From positions 558,001 through 622,000 of the forward strand of contig JAJNNQ010000029.1 of NCBI GenBank assembly GCA_027886175.1: a stretch of 64,000 nucleotides of DNA. The letters run 5' to 3'. This DNA is from Phylloscopus collybita. Taxonomy: Eukaryota; Chordata; Aves; Passeriformes; Phylloscopidae. Numbering within the stretch: position 1 is the stretch's first letter; every line of letters begins with the position of its first letter. The notes below the pieces were generated by a model. That model had not been told where the DNA came from, ran no database searches, and was given only the letters and a program-made list of their open reading frames with translations. A program made the translations under genes and the position numbers. This document shows, in pieces, positions 45,816 through 59,630 of this stretch.

Positions 45816-48619
45816 GTTTCACACATGTGCATTGGAAAGTTTAATAACAGGGAACACAGAATGGCTGAGAGAAAGCTGCTTGTGCAACAAGTGATCTTTC
45901 TTTACTGTCTTGAATAAGGAGAACAATAATAACAACCAACCCAACTAGCCTATTAGCTGGCTTTACTGTTTCTTTTTGGGCTTGAGCTGGTGAAAATTTA
46001 GCCACAAAACTAGATGCATTGGAAACATTTCATGGCTTTTTTTCTGGTTAAATTTCTACAAAACTTGCCTGTGTAGACAGTGATTTCATTGGATTTTATC
46101 TGTATAAAGGGAGCCTGGAGAAGTGAAGTCTCCTGTGGACACTTGGTTGATTAGGTCCTGTTTTCCTCTAAAGCAAGCTGCTTCTGCATTAACTTTATGG
46201 GCAAATAATTGAGAGTAACTAAGTTACCATGGCTTAATGACATGTCACTTGTCAGCCAAGGCAAAACTGATCACCAGATCTATGATCCTACCTCTCTGCA
46301 AGAAAGAAATGAGTGTGTTTGCTCATACCATTGTTTCCTTCATTAACCTAACTCATCAGCAGTGTCTGGCAGGATCATTTCACAGACTCAGTCATGATTT
46401 TTTTATAAGCAATAATCTTGGTTCAAAATCTCATAGAATGAAGTCTTGATTTAAAACCAAAGATCCATCTGTATCCATTTCATTTCATACTGGTTTTTGT
46501 GTGAGGACTATGGTTATCTTGGGACAGTATGTTTTTTCTCATTCTCACAGGTGCTAAAAAAACTTGTCTATGCATTCAACAACACCATCTGTTGAGGGAA
46601 GACACGTTATAAGATGCAACAAATATTTAAAAGGCACTTAGAAAAGAATACACTAATGTCACTTTTGAGGATGACTCTGTAAAAGTGAATCATATTTATA
46701 TGCTATGTGTGAAATGAATATATCAGTGCTGGAAAAAATATTCCATAACACTTTAAAAGCAGTATTTTCCCTTTTCAGTTATCTTCTTATTTCAAGCCAC
46801 CTAATAAGTTAGAATTAGTCTGAATAAAATAAAAAAAGAAGCAATGAAATATATAAAACCACAAGCAGTCCTCAAAACTATAGCAGAATATTGCACAATT
46901 CTACTAACAAAGCTTATGACAAATACAAACAATGTTTTTGTAGAACTGGATAAAGGTTTTTAAGTCCCTGAACTTGTTAGTCTTTGTTTGTCCAAATGTG
47001 TCATTGGCTTAATGTAAGCTATTAACTCTTCTTGCAAATGTTTTGTAATAATCTACAGGACTCAGTTCTCTACCATGAAAATTCATAACTAATTATGGAT
47101 ATTAAAATTCGCAGTATTGTTTTCAAAATATGAGTCAAGGACTCACCAGATCCTACTTAACTTCACAAAGTTCTATATTAGTCTTTCATTTTTGCAATGA
47201 AAAATACCTCAGGAAGGGATTAGTGCTATGCCATATTAGAAAAAAAGACACAGTGTAAAGAGCTATTAGTTTTGAACATTGTCTATTTCTAGTGGAAAAA
47301 AAACCAAAAACAAACCTCTCAGAAATGTTACACAGCTGTTAGGCAAGACAAGCACCAGAGGAAAAAAGATGTAGTGTTCTGCCACTGGTAGAAGATACAG
47401 ACTAGACACTTTAGGAAGATCAGATGTTGACAACAGTGTTATGATTGTCACCCTTTTTTATTGCAATGCTAAATGAACTCAGATATTCCCATGAGTAAAC
47501 TATGTCTAGTGAATTCCCACTTGATAAGCATAACAGAAATGCCAACTCAGGTGCACCTTTTATCTTCCTGCTGCTTGAGAATTGTCAAGCTGCAGGTGCT
47601 TTGTGAGACTGTAAGACTTCATGACTTGAGGTATCAAAGAAGATAGGAATAAAGACAAGTAACACTTTCATTCTCTTGCCATGTAGATGCAGATTAAAAA
47701 TGATAGCCTTTTGTGTGATTATACGCTAGCTAGTGAGATCAAGTTCATTGAAGGTGCTGGGGACCAATTTTTCCAAATGGACAGCCTGCTCTACACTACT
47801 TGTGATCCCAGATATTTGCTCATTAGGCATCTGAGCTAGTTGCCTTGAGGCTGCAGTCACACCTCTCAGTGCAAACAATAGTTACACTCAGTAAGATGTG
47901 GAGGTTTACTGGTTCAGTGGCTGTCTCTGTACGTTTGTAACATCAGCCTACCCAAGATTTTCTTAGAGGCTTCTCAGTGTGCAAGAGAAAGAAAAAATCA
48001 GGGTGTCACTTGGTGACCTGTAGTGGAATTGTCCCTGATTTCAGTCAGGAAGGCTGATCTTAGCTAAACCAGTCAACCCCCCTTGCTGGCAAAGGCTCAA
48101 GTGTAGAAGGGACCAACTACAATGAGCTGGTACTGCTCTTCAGATAGTCTACTGATAGACTGAAGACAAACAGAAATTCAGAATTAAGTCAGATATTCAC
48201 TTAAAAAGAGCTATCACAGTAGCTCAGGCAAGAGCTCTACCATCCCATCTGTGTCCAGCAGGCCTGCTGACTGCCCTATGGTCAAAAAAGACAGAGCTGT
48301 GGCAATCGCTTCAACCCACAACACACAACTTGTGTTGATCAAGTGGGCTCTCCTGTTATATGTAACATATATATCTAAATTTCTATGTTTCTATAGATCA
48401 ATAGAGATACAGGTATATAGCTATAAAATGGAATAAACAAATGTAGGAGATGCCTGCAGAGCTCAGAGTTTGCTACAACAAGCTTCCCAAGCTAATTGAG
48501 GCTATTCTGTTTGGAAAGCAAAATAGAGTCAGATTCCTAGATGTGAGTTATTAGAGCTGTAGATGGCAAATTAGTAACATATCCTCCTACTTATTCAGTG
48601 GATAGCATGGCCAAATGTT

Positions 48620-48690
48620 AAAACAAAACAAAACAAAACAAAAAAACCAAAAAAAACACCCACCCCACAAACAAACAAACAAACACCACC
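48620..48690. repeat. (AAAAC)n and (AAAC)n low-complexity tract
   Basis: About five AAAAC units are followed by an A/C-rich bridge (AAAAAACACCCACCCC) and four to five ACAA units ending near CACCACC. Confidence 0.92.
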
Positions 48691-51600
48691 CTGACACAAT
48701 TTTAGAGTAATAACTTTAGAAGGTGTGCATCTTTTTGCCGTGTTGTAGGTAAATCAATGGCAGTTTCAGTCATAATCTCCATTCCCCAAAACCAGATGTT
48801 TGTACCCATATCTCTTCCAAAACTGACATTACAGCTGCTCAGTAATCTACTTACCCCATCCTTCTACAGAATAATGCATGTTTTAAATAAAAAATCATGG
48901 TACTACAAAGGAATAATGCTATGTAGTATAGAGCATCTGTTTGCTTATTTTTTGCTTCTGAGACAGATGTTTAGACTAAGGAGTAGTCTAAGATTGCTTT
49001 TGCGAAACTGCCAATAAAAATTCTCAAAGAATAGAGAAGGCTGCCTTGTCTTCAGGTCCCGAGTTATACAGAACTATGACTATTACAGAGGACTGAAATC
49101 CCATATTCTTTCAGCTCTGGCCCACAAAGCCTTGGTATGTTTGTTTTCCAGGAAATGATAAAATTATTATTTAGAGCAGAACTGTTAATATTTTCCACAG
49201 CTTAGATGTCTGAATCTGTCATCTTCATCCACTGCAGATCAATCATTCAGGATTAACAAAGTCTGTGAAGGGTGTAGGGGAGTACATATATTTTTTAATG
49301 AAGGAAAATAAATCATTTGAAAGACAGAATGAAGCTTTGACCTTTGAAAAATTCAAGGGCTGGTGATAACACATGTCTCATTCCCCTAATTGTAAAAGCA
49401 ATCAGCTAGGGGACAGAAATTGTTCTTGACCTCCTTAATTCAAAGGGATTTAATTCTATGTCTCATCTCTACAAGATTGTAATTTTCAGGGTTTGGGATA
49501 GTCAAAATCCACTCCTTTTTTAATCTGGGGCGTAGTAAAAGACAGAAGTTAAAATTCATTAGGCCAAAAAAAATATTTAGGAAAATGACTGAAATCTTTC
49601 ATCTGAGGCAATCAGCTGGGAATGAAGAGACCTCAGTTTTTATTTTGGCTTTCAGGCTTTTACAAAATTTACAATAAATATACAGGAAGACTACAGCTAT
49701 TTAATTATATGTTACATAAAACTTTCACTGCTAAGTGACCTCTACCACTAGAACCCACACTTTTGAACAGAGATTAAAGTCTCTATCAAAACAGATAGCT
49801 GAAATGCTGATGGATGTGATTGCCAGGATCCAATTCTCAGTATCAGCCAATGCCCAGGAAAGTGCAGGAAAGTGCAGAAGAGCTGAGCCAGCACAGATGC
49901 TGCTTCTCTGTGTACTCTCCCAGCCTTCAATTGTTCTTACTCAGTGATAGGGTACAGTGTGTATGTCTTCATTAATTATGAAAATAGCTCCTAAAATTAA
50001 AATCTGTTATGTTTAGGTACCAGAATCCTTTTGTGATGCTTGTCCTAGCTACACAGCTTGGTTGATCTGTATTCCCAAGTCAGCGCATGAGTAGGCTGTT
50101 ATTTTTGATGTGAATTTTCATTAGATGGGATGCTCTGGAGTATTCCATGGGTGAGTCTCTGGAAATTCTGCTTTGGGTGAAAGCAGGCTGAAGCTGTGCA
50201 CATAAGACACCAATCAGAAGGCTAAAAATGCAGTGCGGGTGCACTTAGTGCTCTGCACATCCACAGCACATATTTAGGGCCAGGAAACATGAGCATCATT
50301 GCTGGGAAAGATGGTGGGAATGTGTCCTTCCTTCTGTCATCACTCCAAATACAGGTGCACCCACTGAGAGTGTGCATGGTCTAGTCATATATACCCCTTT
50401 AAAAACCCCACCTATAAAATCCATTTTGTCTTTATAATCCCCACAGACAGTGACCTTTGAACAGAGGATTTACAAAAGGCTAGGAAAAAGAGAAGTTCAA
50501 TAAATCACTGTAAGAGCTATAATTGCAGAAAAGCCTAAGCAAGTTTTAAAAAGGCAATTAATCAAAAGATCCTTTTCAATTAAAATTTAAATATTAGACT
50601 ACAGAGAGAAAGTCTTCTGGGAAAGGCATTTTTAGAGCTATGTGAGGACTAAGTTATCTGCAGATTCAGACAATCCAAGAACTATTTTATTTTAGAAAAG
50701 GCTAAAAAAAAGGAGAATATTTCAAGTTTTTTGATGGATCGGGAAATATTAAGAGTCTGTTCACTTTAGTGTCCTCTCTGGTTAAAAGCTGATCACTGTA
50801 AACAAGTGTTCTAGCTAGTGGAGATAGAAATAAGCATGTGGTTGTGGGCTGAGTCATAAAAATGAGTCAGTGGGAACTCACTTTACCTTTGGCTGAGCTA
50901 GGGTTACTCACTGAGCACCAACCCCAACATAAATTAAACACTGCTATCTCAAACTTCCCTCGGGATAATAAGATAAGGTATTCATAAAACACCACATTAG
51001 CAGAATTTAACTTCTGATTGCTTTCAAAAAGGCCTAATATAACTCAGTCTCATTGTCCCTTGGCATTTGCAATAAGTTATGTTAACAGAATAAACCAAAC
51101 TAATGTCTCAGTTCCCGTACTAACATTTGTCCAGCAATTATCTAATATGTTCCAAAATATTTTCTATTTCAGAGGGTTGTGTTGTTTCAGTCTTCTTCCT
51201 TATTGCCCTGATCAGAATGAACATACTACTTAAAAACAGTGCTTTTCAATCAGATAATAGATAAACATTATCCCTCAATATTTCATATTATTAAGTCATA
51301 AGCAGTGGCCTTTGTCAGCGTAGTATCTTGTTCTTCAGTGGTTTTGCTTTCTTGGCAGTTATTTTGAGGTCATAAGAACAGTGTGATTTACAAGCAAACT
51401 TTTTCAATTAAAGTTACCAAAGAATCACCTCCTAAAACCCATAATGATCCTTCGATTTACCATCAGGCTGTGTTGAACGAGCAATCTCATAAGGTGAGCT
51501 GGAGCACATCAGCCAGGCAATCACAGAATTGAAGAAATGAGTCAGTAAGTCAGAAGAGTAGGAGTACTTGATTTTACACCTTGGAAAATAGAAAGTGCCC

Positions 51601-54600
51601 CCCTCAATCCCCAAACCATAGATTTTTGAAATGAAGACACAAAAACCTCTCCATGCCAATGAGTTAGGTGTTATGTGGGAAGCCAACAGAATAGAGTGTC
51701 TTTTGTAACGAGCCTTAGAATTCTTACATAAGTAACTTACAGCTAATACCTGAAAATGTGTATGTAATGTTGTAAGCAAGTATTTTTATGGAGTAATTAA
51801 CACCAAAAAGGTGCATTTCTCTTGGTTCTCTTCCATTTTTATTTTTGCCTTCTTTATGCTCAAATTGCAAGAAAAGCTTTGTAGCTTGGGAGAAAAATGT
51901 ACTGCTGTGCAGTGCAGATGTCTTTATACTGAGTAGGAAGAGAGATGAATCCAGGAAATAAACCCAGCCTTTTCCTGCAGGGAGCTGCAAACCACAGAGT
52001 AAGTGTGTACAAGTTCTTCTCTTGCTTTCTCACCTCTGTTCTCCACAGAGAAGTAAAAGAAACCAGTGTCCTGAAATAAGCTAGTCAAAAGCCTTTATGG
52101 GCTGTAGTCTTTAATGTTTTAAAGGGAGCTGTAGGTCTGAGGTATTACCCTGAGCTCTCAGGAGAGATAGCATTTACCTGTCATAGATTGCATGTATGTA
52201 TAAAAATAAAATCTATAAAGTGGGCTAGTCAGAGCTAATGAGTTCTGAAAATGTTAGCCATATAAGAGACTCATCCTACATAAATAGCTAGACAAGTTCA
52301 TCTTCCCAGAATATTGTCTTTCACCACATCACCTGTTACATAGGAGTAAATCCACATAACCTTTATAGGTGGGCATAATAACTTGGTTTCGTGCCTTTGT
52401 CTTACTGTCCCCTTTCTCACTGTACCCTAAGAGCAGTGCAAGTACAGGCAGCTGAGAATGCAAAGCAGATCCCAAGTTACCTAAACAGACAAAGCAGTGC
52501 TGCAGAGGTCCTGGTGTAAGGTCCATATGCTTATAAAAATGTAACAGTCTTTCTGCAAATGGCAGTGTCTTCCGTCTATTCCAACATGCACAGTCCTGTC
52601 AACACTTGTCCTATAAATATAGTATGTCTTATGTATGTCTTATATATGAGCTTAATTAATGACAGAGCATATTGGCATGTCTGATCCATGGATCTCTTCT
52701 TCACAGAGTCACCTCTACTATCAACAATTCCAAGTCCAAACAACCTGGGATTAGTAACAGGTTTATAAGGATTTTTGTTTTCACAATTTAGGAAGCTGGT
52801 TTAAAAGACAATGTGGAAACACCAGCCTATTTTGAGATTTTAAAAGTATTTGATGAAATTAGATGAATCCAATAATTTCAACAAATCCATCAGTCCAAAT
52901 ACTGAGTTTGACATATGCTTAACACTGGTGCTTTCAATAGCAATCTCTTTATCCAGGGCTCCTGAAGATGCATAAAGCAATTTCCATTCTGTGTGAAAAG
53001 AAATGTTCAAGAGTACTACTTTAAGTATGATACTGAAAAAAACTCCTGCTTGACTTACAATTATTACTTTTGATTTAACTTTTTATCATTGTAATCTACA
53101 GTTACTTAAGTCTGTAGTCTAAACCACACAGGTTGCCTTCAGCCATGGATCAGGACTCGGATCATGGCTTGTTTCTGGGATGCTGACCCTGGGATAGATC
53201 GCAAACAAGCTACCTGGCTGCTATCATCTCTGATGATGTGTTCTAACATATGAGACAGCGATTCTGTGTAAAGTTATGCTTTAACTTCATATATTCATCA
53301 CTACTCTTATTGCATTCATAAGTCTGTGTAGAAGATGTAACAGATTTTTCAGCAAATCAGTCAAGGCTTTCAGTTTGCCAGCTTCCTTTTTCTTCTGAAA
53401 CACTCCAAGGTAATTTGGACTAGGCCTTATCTGGAAAAGACATATCCAATCATTTATGGAGAGATGATTTATCTCACATTTAGGTCTTAACTTATTACTG
53501 TTCTCCCATCGCATCTTGTTCTCATCAGTGAAATTTTAGCTCGGAATTTATTGTTCTAGTCCATGCTGTTTTCCAAGCCTACAGAAATAACTCAGGTTTG
53601 ACTCCATCGTATCCTCTCTACTGGTGGCTGTGGTCCAGCTGAGTGTAATGGAGTGAAGCAGCAAGCCCCAGAGAATATTCTGTGGATTCCTTCCTCCACG
53701 TGAAATTTTTCTATTATCATTTTCCAAGAATTCAGCACACATTCCCAGAGTAATTTTGATAATATTTTCTTATTTTCTAGGAAACTTAAAAGATCATCTA
53801 TGCCAACATCTTTTAAGACACATCAGTTTTCGACTGAAGTAGAAAAACATTCAAATTCTAATTACTTTTAGAGAGTACAGAAGTGTTTTTAATGAATAAA
53901 TAAACGAATGAGTCATAAGAGCAAGACTATTATAGCTTTAAATTATTTTTCAACTAACTTATGTGAACTCTAGAAAGACTTGCCTTTGATTATTTTCAAG
54001 CTCATAATTGATCCAGTTGACCTGATAAAATTTTTGCAGAAGAAAATCATTATGGAAGCACAACCCAGACTAAATGAGCATATGCGTTTTATGCATCATG
54101 CACTTCTGCATGGAGGGGCACTTCTCTCATACTTGGCTTCAGCCAGTCTGAAAGCCTGATAATGCTTCTTTTTCCCAAGAGACCCTATTCAAAAAGCCCT
54201 GTAAGAGCATTTCAATATGGAGCTTATAGACATTGAAGATAAAATTAAACGGGTTCTGAAATCCTACCTTGACCTTAGTTTTATTTCTATTACCCAATTT
54301 CAAACCAATCTCAGATAGGAAAACACATCTGAACAAGACAGAAGCCAGTTTTGACTATGAGACAATAGTACTAGTAAAGCAAAAATAGAGCTCAGATATA
54401 GTCAACAGAAGGCAAAAGAGAATACAGAAAGATATCTGATTTACTATTCAAACCATTGCAAGAAAAATCATATGGCTTTTTTTAAAAAGCTGTTTCACAT
54501 TGTAGTACATCTGCTAATGGACAGTCTGATTCAAAAAAACCCCAGGTATGACAAATTAAATTTTTTTATTTTACTTTATTTACTACTGCTTGTGATAGTT

Positions 54601-56232
54601 CTTACCATTAATTTCATGTTATATTAGAATTTCCATGAACAAATTAGGCATTATTTGAGTGCATGGACTAAAGACTTTTACAATCCATTTTTGTAACTCT
54701 GCTTTTACACTAGAAACTTGTTGAACAAATTTTCAATGGAAATAAAGACTACAAACTACATAATTTAGGTTAACATTGTGCAAGGTTAATTATTGACTAC
54801 AGTTTGGAGACATTAGTTACAGAAACTGAATTGATACAAAAGATGAAAGGCAAGCTCTGGGGTAAATATTTATTCTTAACTGCATTCCAGAACACTTTTA
54901 TCCCTAAGTGTTTGAGATATTTACAGAAATATTGCCAGACCACTGTACCTAGCTTCATGAAAACCAACCAGTACATGTGCAGTTAAATATAAAGGTATGA
55001 CTTTTCATTCATTCTTTACAATTGACAAAATATTTTTGTTTATCTTCTATTTCAGTGCAGTTTAAACTTTTTTTTGACAGACAAAAGGATACAGTAACAT
55101 GCCATTTTCTTATCTGATGTATTATTGTAGTAATTTGCTCATAGAGAGCACAAGTATATTTATTAAGAAGGGTTTTTTAAGCTGAAAACAAAAGTCAAGA
55201 TGAAACCTGTCTGAACAACCTACTTTCAGTACTAAGACTGTCGATTTTTTTTTTCTTTTCAGCTTATTTCAACTGTACAGTTCCCTGCAGCAGTTTAAAA
55301 TGTGGATGAAAAAAAAATACTTTGCATACATTTTGCAGCCACTCCTAGTCATAGTGTGCAGTTTTCACACCATGCTTCCACCCCACTGTCTCCTGAGAGT
55401 GCATAAGCTGGACATAAAGGTGCAGTTTGGTGAAGGTCAACAAGATTGGTTCTGTGGTTAGTCTGCTGGTGACTAGGGGGGCCTTTGCCCCTCCCCTGTC
55501 CTGTGACCCACAACTGGCCTGCAATATTTGAGCTGCATCTATTACTTTTCTTAACACATACTCTGATCTACAGATCCCACCATTTTATTCCACAACAATT
55601 TTTGGTCTGAATCTTCAATACTCATGGTGTTGTCCATCTGGATAGCTATGCATTGCAGTGCATCTCTCCTCTATTCTTCAACAGAATACTTTTGTCTTTA
55701 ACTTGAAGGATGCTTCATGATTGACTGGTAATGGTACTTCTGTCCTTATATTCTCAGCTAAGTTAATTTACTCTTTTGCTCCTCCATTTTCCCTTCTCTC
55801 TCTCACCTCTTTGGAAGGCTTTCACCTTTATTTCAACCACAGATTTTTAAGGAATCACCTTACACATCTTGCTTTATTTTTGCTTCATCTTCAAAAAATA
55901 AAACACTATGCATGAAAAAAATCTGTTTTCATTTGACAACAAAACTGAAAGAGAAGCACAAAATAAATAAAATAAAGATAAGCATAAAATCAGTGATACT
56001 CTCTTGTTTCAAATGACTAATATTTCCAAAGAGAAAAACAAATCATAGGAGTTGGACGACTCCCTCACCAATACCTCTCATACATGTAGCCAGTGCCTGC
56101 CTTTCCCTCATCTGAAATGTTGTGAGCAGTTTGATAATCTGGTAGTATTTTTCTCGTTCTCAAGAATGTGTCTGTGAATTTCCTATGAAATCATCTAATG
56201 ACCTAGCATTTTGCAAATGCATACTGAAGCAA

Positions 56233-56276
56233 TATCTGTGTTACTAGTGAAATGTATCTGTGTTACTAGTGAAACT
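56233..56276. repeat. Tandem duplication, 22-bp period x 2
   Basis: The 20-bp word TATCTGTGTTACTAGTGAAA occurs at 56233-56252 and again at 56255-56274, separated by TG, without mismatch. Confidence 0.93.
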
Positions 56277-56849
56277 TTGGAGACACAGGATGATCAGGTA
56301 TATCAACCCAGCCTCTGTGAAGCAAGTAAATTCACATTGTGTAACTGAGCATTAGCTGCTGCCTGCAATGCAATTAGCTTTAATACATCCTTGTACCCTG
56401 CATGTATATGGGTATTTACAAGTTTCATAAATACAGTTAGAGAAAAAATTATATCTGAGAGCCTAGGAGAGGCACAGCTGCTCAATTCCACATCCCTGGG
56501 TCCAACCAGCAGTGAGGAGACACATTCCCAGCAGGCAGATGTACACAGAGCACGTGTACATGTCACATCTCTACAAATACACACACCCAGCCACATGAAT
56601 CAAACAGACACCCAGAGCACTCACATGGACACACAGTGTACTGAGGGTTTCATCCTGCTCTCCTCTCATTTTCTAACAGCCCATAATAAATCCCATTTCA
56701 CCCCAAAATGCCTTCTCCTGCATCCACAATGTATCCCCCACTCCTGGGCAGAATCACACCCCTCAATCTGAAATACGATCTGGAGGCTGCTCACAGACTC
56801 TTGCAAGGGTTCAGAGGTGTTTTATCACATAACCAACCACACATGTCTA

Positions 56850-56930
56850 AAATATATATATATGTATATGTGTGTGTATGTATGTATATATGTGTGTATA
56901 TATACACATACAGTCACACACACATACATG
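56850..56930. repeat. TA/TG/CA-rich microsatellite
   Basis: Alternating purine-pyrimidine tract: TATATATATATGTATATG, GTGTGTATGTATGTATATAT, then TATATACACATAC and CACACACACATACATG. The left (TG-rich) and right (CA-rich) halves are partly complementary. Three frames through it appear as short open frames and are spurious. Confidence 0.93.
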
Positions 56931-58805
56931 TGGCTACGTTATTTCTTCTCTGTTTTCCTGTCCTTCAGAGTTCGCACAATATATCACACAATACTTGTTA
57001 CCTTGCTTAGCTAGAGCTGGGTCCATCCTCCTTGAGCCAAAGGCTGGGAGAGATCAAAGGTGTAATTAGGCAACACACAAGCGGTCTGATCTCAGGCCAG
57101 TGGTGCCTCTTGAATTAATCTCTCAATTGTTATCAAATTGTTACTGTGTCAAAATGGATCACTGTGTTCCCTGATGTCTTAGTTCTTCCTTTTTCTGCTT
57201 GTAAATTTCCATACATCACAGAAGAGGTAGAGATCAAGAGCCCTGGAAGGTTTAAAGAGGGAAAGAATACTACTACTGCTAGAAGCACTATGCAGGCTTA
57301 GGGAAAATGTTTGAAACAAAACTAAACCACATGCTTTATAATGCATTATGTAAGTAAGAAAGATAAATTGGAGACATGAGGTTGAATAAACATGCATATT
57401 CTCTCACATCTAAATATGGAATTTTTCACCTCCCTCCTAGACTATCTAGTATTGGCATCTGTTTGGAGGAAAATACAGAACAGATGTGATGCCGTGTGGC
57501 TAGACATGTGTTAATGTTATGTAGAAGCAGAAAAATACAACTTCATTTCTAAAAATTGGTTAATCATTGAAGCAAGTTAGGGAATTCTGTCTTTAAAATT
57601 GGACTTAAAATAAGCCTGCTATTTTTAAAAAATTGAAATTTTGGGCAATTTACTTTATTCTTTTGATTTAATTTAATTACTTCTTTTGAGAGTATCTCTA
57701 CCATTTGATTACATTTTTACAGGAGTCTGAATTCCTGGCATACTGTTGAGTTGTCGTATTTGCAAACAGATATGTACCCATACTGACCCAGAAATGCTGC
57801 CATAAGTCTGTACTGCCTCGGGCTGTTTAGCTTAGTGCTGCATGTCATGTCATCACATGTTTAGAGCAGTCACGTGTTTCACTATTTCCACCTTGTACTG
57901 CAAGATGATGTGAAAAACAAACTTTAAAGATGCGTTTTTGAAGCGGAGTTTTTTATTGTTCCTATCAACTCATATCCTACTCTAATATTCAGAAAAAAAC
58001 AAGTCTTCTCCTAGATTATTTACAGCCCATAGTAGCCCCATGTGGAACTAAGACAAAGGAGCTATTTTTAATACTTCCAAGAAAAGTATTACTGAACAAA
58101 AGAAAACCACTTACGGTTAAACTGGTACTTGAATAGCTTATGGATAAATAAATCTTTTCTGACATCTGTTTCATCAGAAGCTTAAGCAATCATTGAAAAC
58201 CGCCCACATTTTTGTACAAAACATTGTTTTTGCAGCATGTTTTGAATCACAATTAACATTCTTCTCTGTTGCCTATACCATACACAGAACTTTGTAGCAT
58301 GCACCCACATCCAGTATTTCTTAGAAAGATGAGCCTATGGAGAATATACAGTTGCCATAGCAACATTTTTGTATTTTGAAATGCTATCATACTACATTTT
58401 TTCATCTTAAGCCTTTGTAGACTGCAAATGCCATCTTTCCTCATTCAAGCTGTCAGTTAATCTCTCAAGATTCATTCAGGATTACTTTCATTTTGTGATT
58501 AAATCCCTCAACATCAAATTATGGGTTGTTCTACTGCTATTGTAAGAGAATTTGTGGTTAACTGAAAAATAATGTAAGTCTTCATAGGCTTGAAAAGAAA
58601 GAAAAAGTTACAGTTTATACAATACACATGACAGATTGATCAAAGAGATACATGTACACAGATACTACAAGGTAGAACTGTATTGTAGTGACACATGCAT
58701 AGTCTGCCAGGGAAACCCTTAATAAAGAGACTTTGGCTTTATTTAAATCAGCTATGCAAAATCAGGGTGGAGGAGAAAAGAATAAAGTGATTTATTTGCA
58801 TCCAC

Positions 58806-59630
58806 ACATCATGATATCATAAAATCATAGAGTGGCCTGGGTTGGAAGCAACAAGTCATTGAGTTCTAGCCCCCTGCTGTGGACAGGGACACACACCTTC
58901 CATTAGACCAGGTTACTCAGAGCCCCATCCAATCTGCCCATGAACCTTCCAGGAATGGGACATCCACAACTTTTCTGAGGAAATTGTTTCAGTTGCATCC
59001 TAAACCTATAATCTTCCAGTTAATGCCATTCCCCCTTCTCCCATCACTACCTGCCTTTGAAAAAGCCCCTCTCCAAATTTCCTGTAGGTGCCCTTCAGGT
59101 ACTGGAAGACTGCTATAAGGTGTCCCCAGATGTAGCAACTGAGACTCCTTCAGACTGAACAACCCCACCTCTCTCAACCTTTCCTCACAGAAGAGGTTCT
59201 TCATCCCTTGGATCAGCTTCATGACCCTCCTCTGAACTCATGCCAACAGTTCCACATCCTTCTCATGGTGGGACCCCTGACTGGACAGAACACTCCAGGT
59301 GGGGTCTCACCAGAGCAGAACAGAAGGTGAGAGTCTCCTCCCTCAACCTGCTGATCACAAACCTTTTGGCACAGCCCAGGATATGGGTATGAGTCTGGGC
59401 TGCAAGTGCACACTTCCAGGTGATGTTGAGCTTCTCATCCACCAACACTCCCAAGTCCGTCTCTCAGACGTTGGCTGACAACTCACTCTCTGCCCAGCCT
59501 TTATTGTGTTTGGGGTTACCCTGGCCCAGGTGCAGCACTTCACAATTTTCTCACAGGCCTATGTCTAAAGTTTTTCAAGGTCCCTCCGGATAGCATCCCT
59601 GCCTCCAGTGTGTCAACAATTTACACGTTT
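58806..59630 (-). mobile_element. CR1 LINE 3' segment, about 825 bp
   Basis: The plus strand opens with ATATCATAAAATCATAGAGT, the reverse of the CR1 terminal octamer repeats, then GGCCTGGGTTGGAAGCAAC. It continues with all the usual blocks: AAGCCCCTCTCCAAATTTCC, GACTGAACAACCCCACCTCT, CATGACCCTCCTCTGAACTC, CTGGACAGAACACTCCAGGT, CATCCACCAACACTCCCAAG, GGCCCAGGTGCAGCACTTC and GGTCCCTCCGGATAGCATCC. It is the longest and clearest CR1 copy in the window, 5'-truncated as usual, reaching roughly to the end of ORF2. Minus-strand frames of 62-77 codons inside are CR1 sequence. Confidence 0.97.

Larger units (their letters stand above)
44991..58805. other. 13.8 kb single-copy DNA, longest repeat-free stretch
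   Basis: AT-rich throughout. No LTR, CR1 or supported exon was seen. Small listed repeats occur at 45766, 48620, 56233 and 56850. The longest frames (51432-51779, 115 codons; 56391-56771, 126 codons) have competing overlaps and no recognisable domain. A GC-richer patch at 55340-55560 and another at 53110-53230 were inspected and not assigned. The scarcity of detectable repeats is compatible with conserved or constrained non-coding DNA but does not show it. Confidence 0.5.

Noticed and set aside
55345..55557. GC-richer patch with a 70-codon minus-strand frame
   Set aside because: Inspected as a possible exon or LTR; it shows no splice framing, LTR ends or repeat landmarks.
56391..56771. 126-codon plus-strand frame
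   Set aside because: A 97-codon minus-strand frame overlaps it, and the composition is low in information; no family match.
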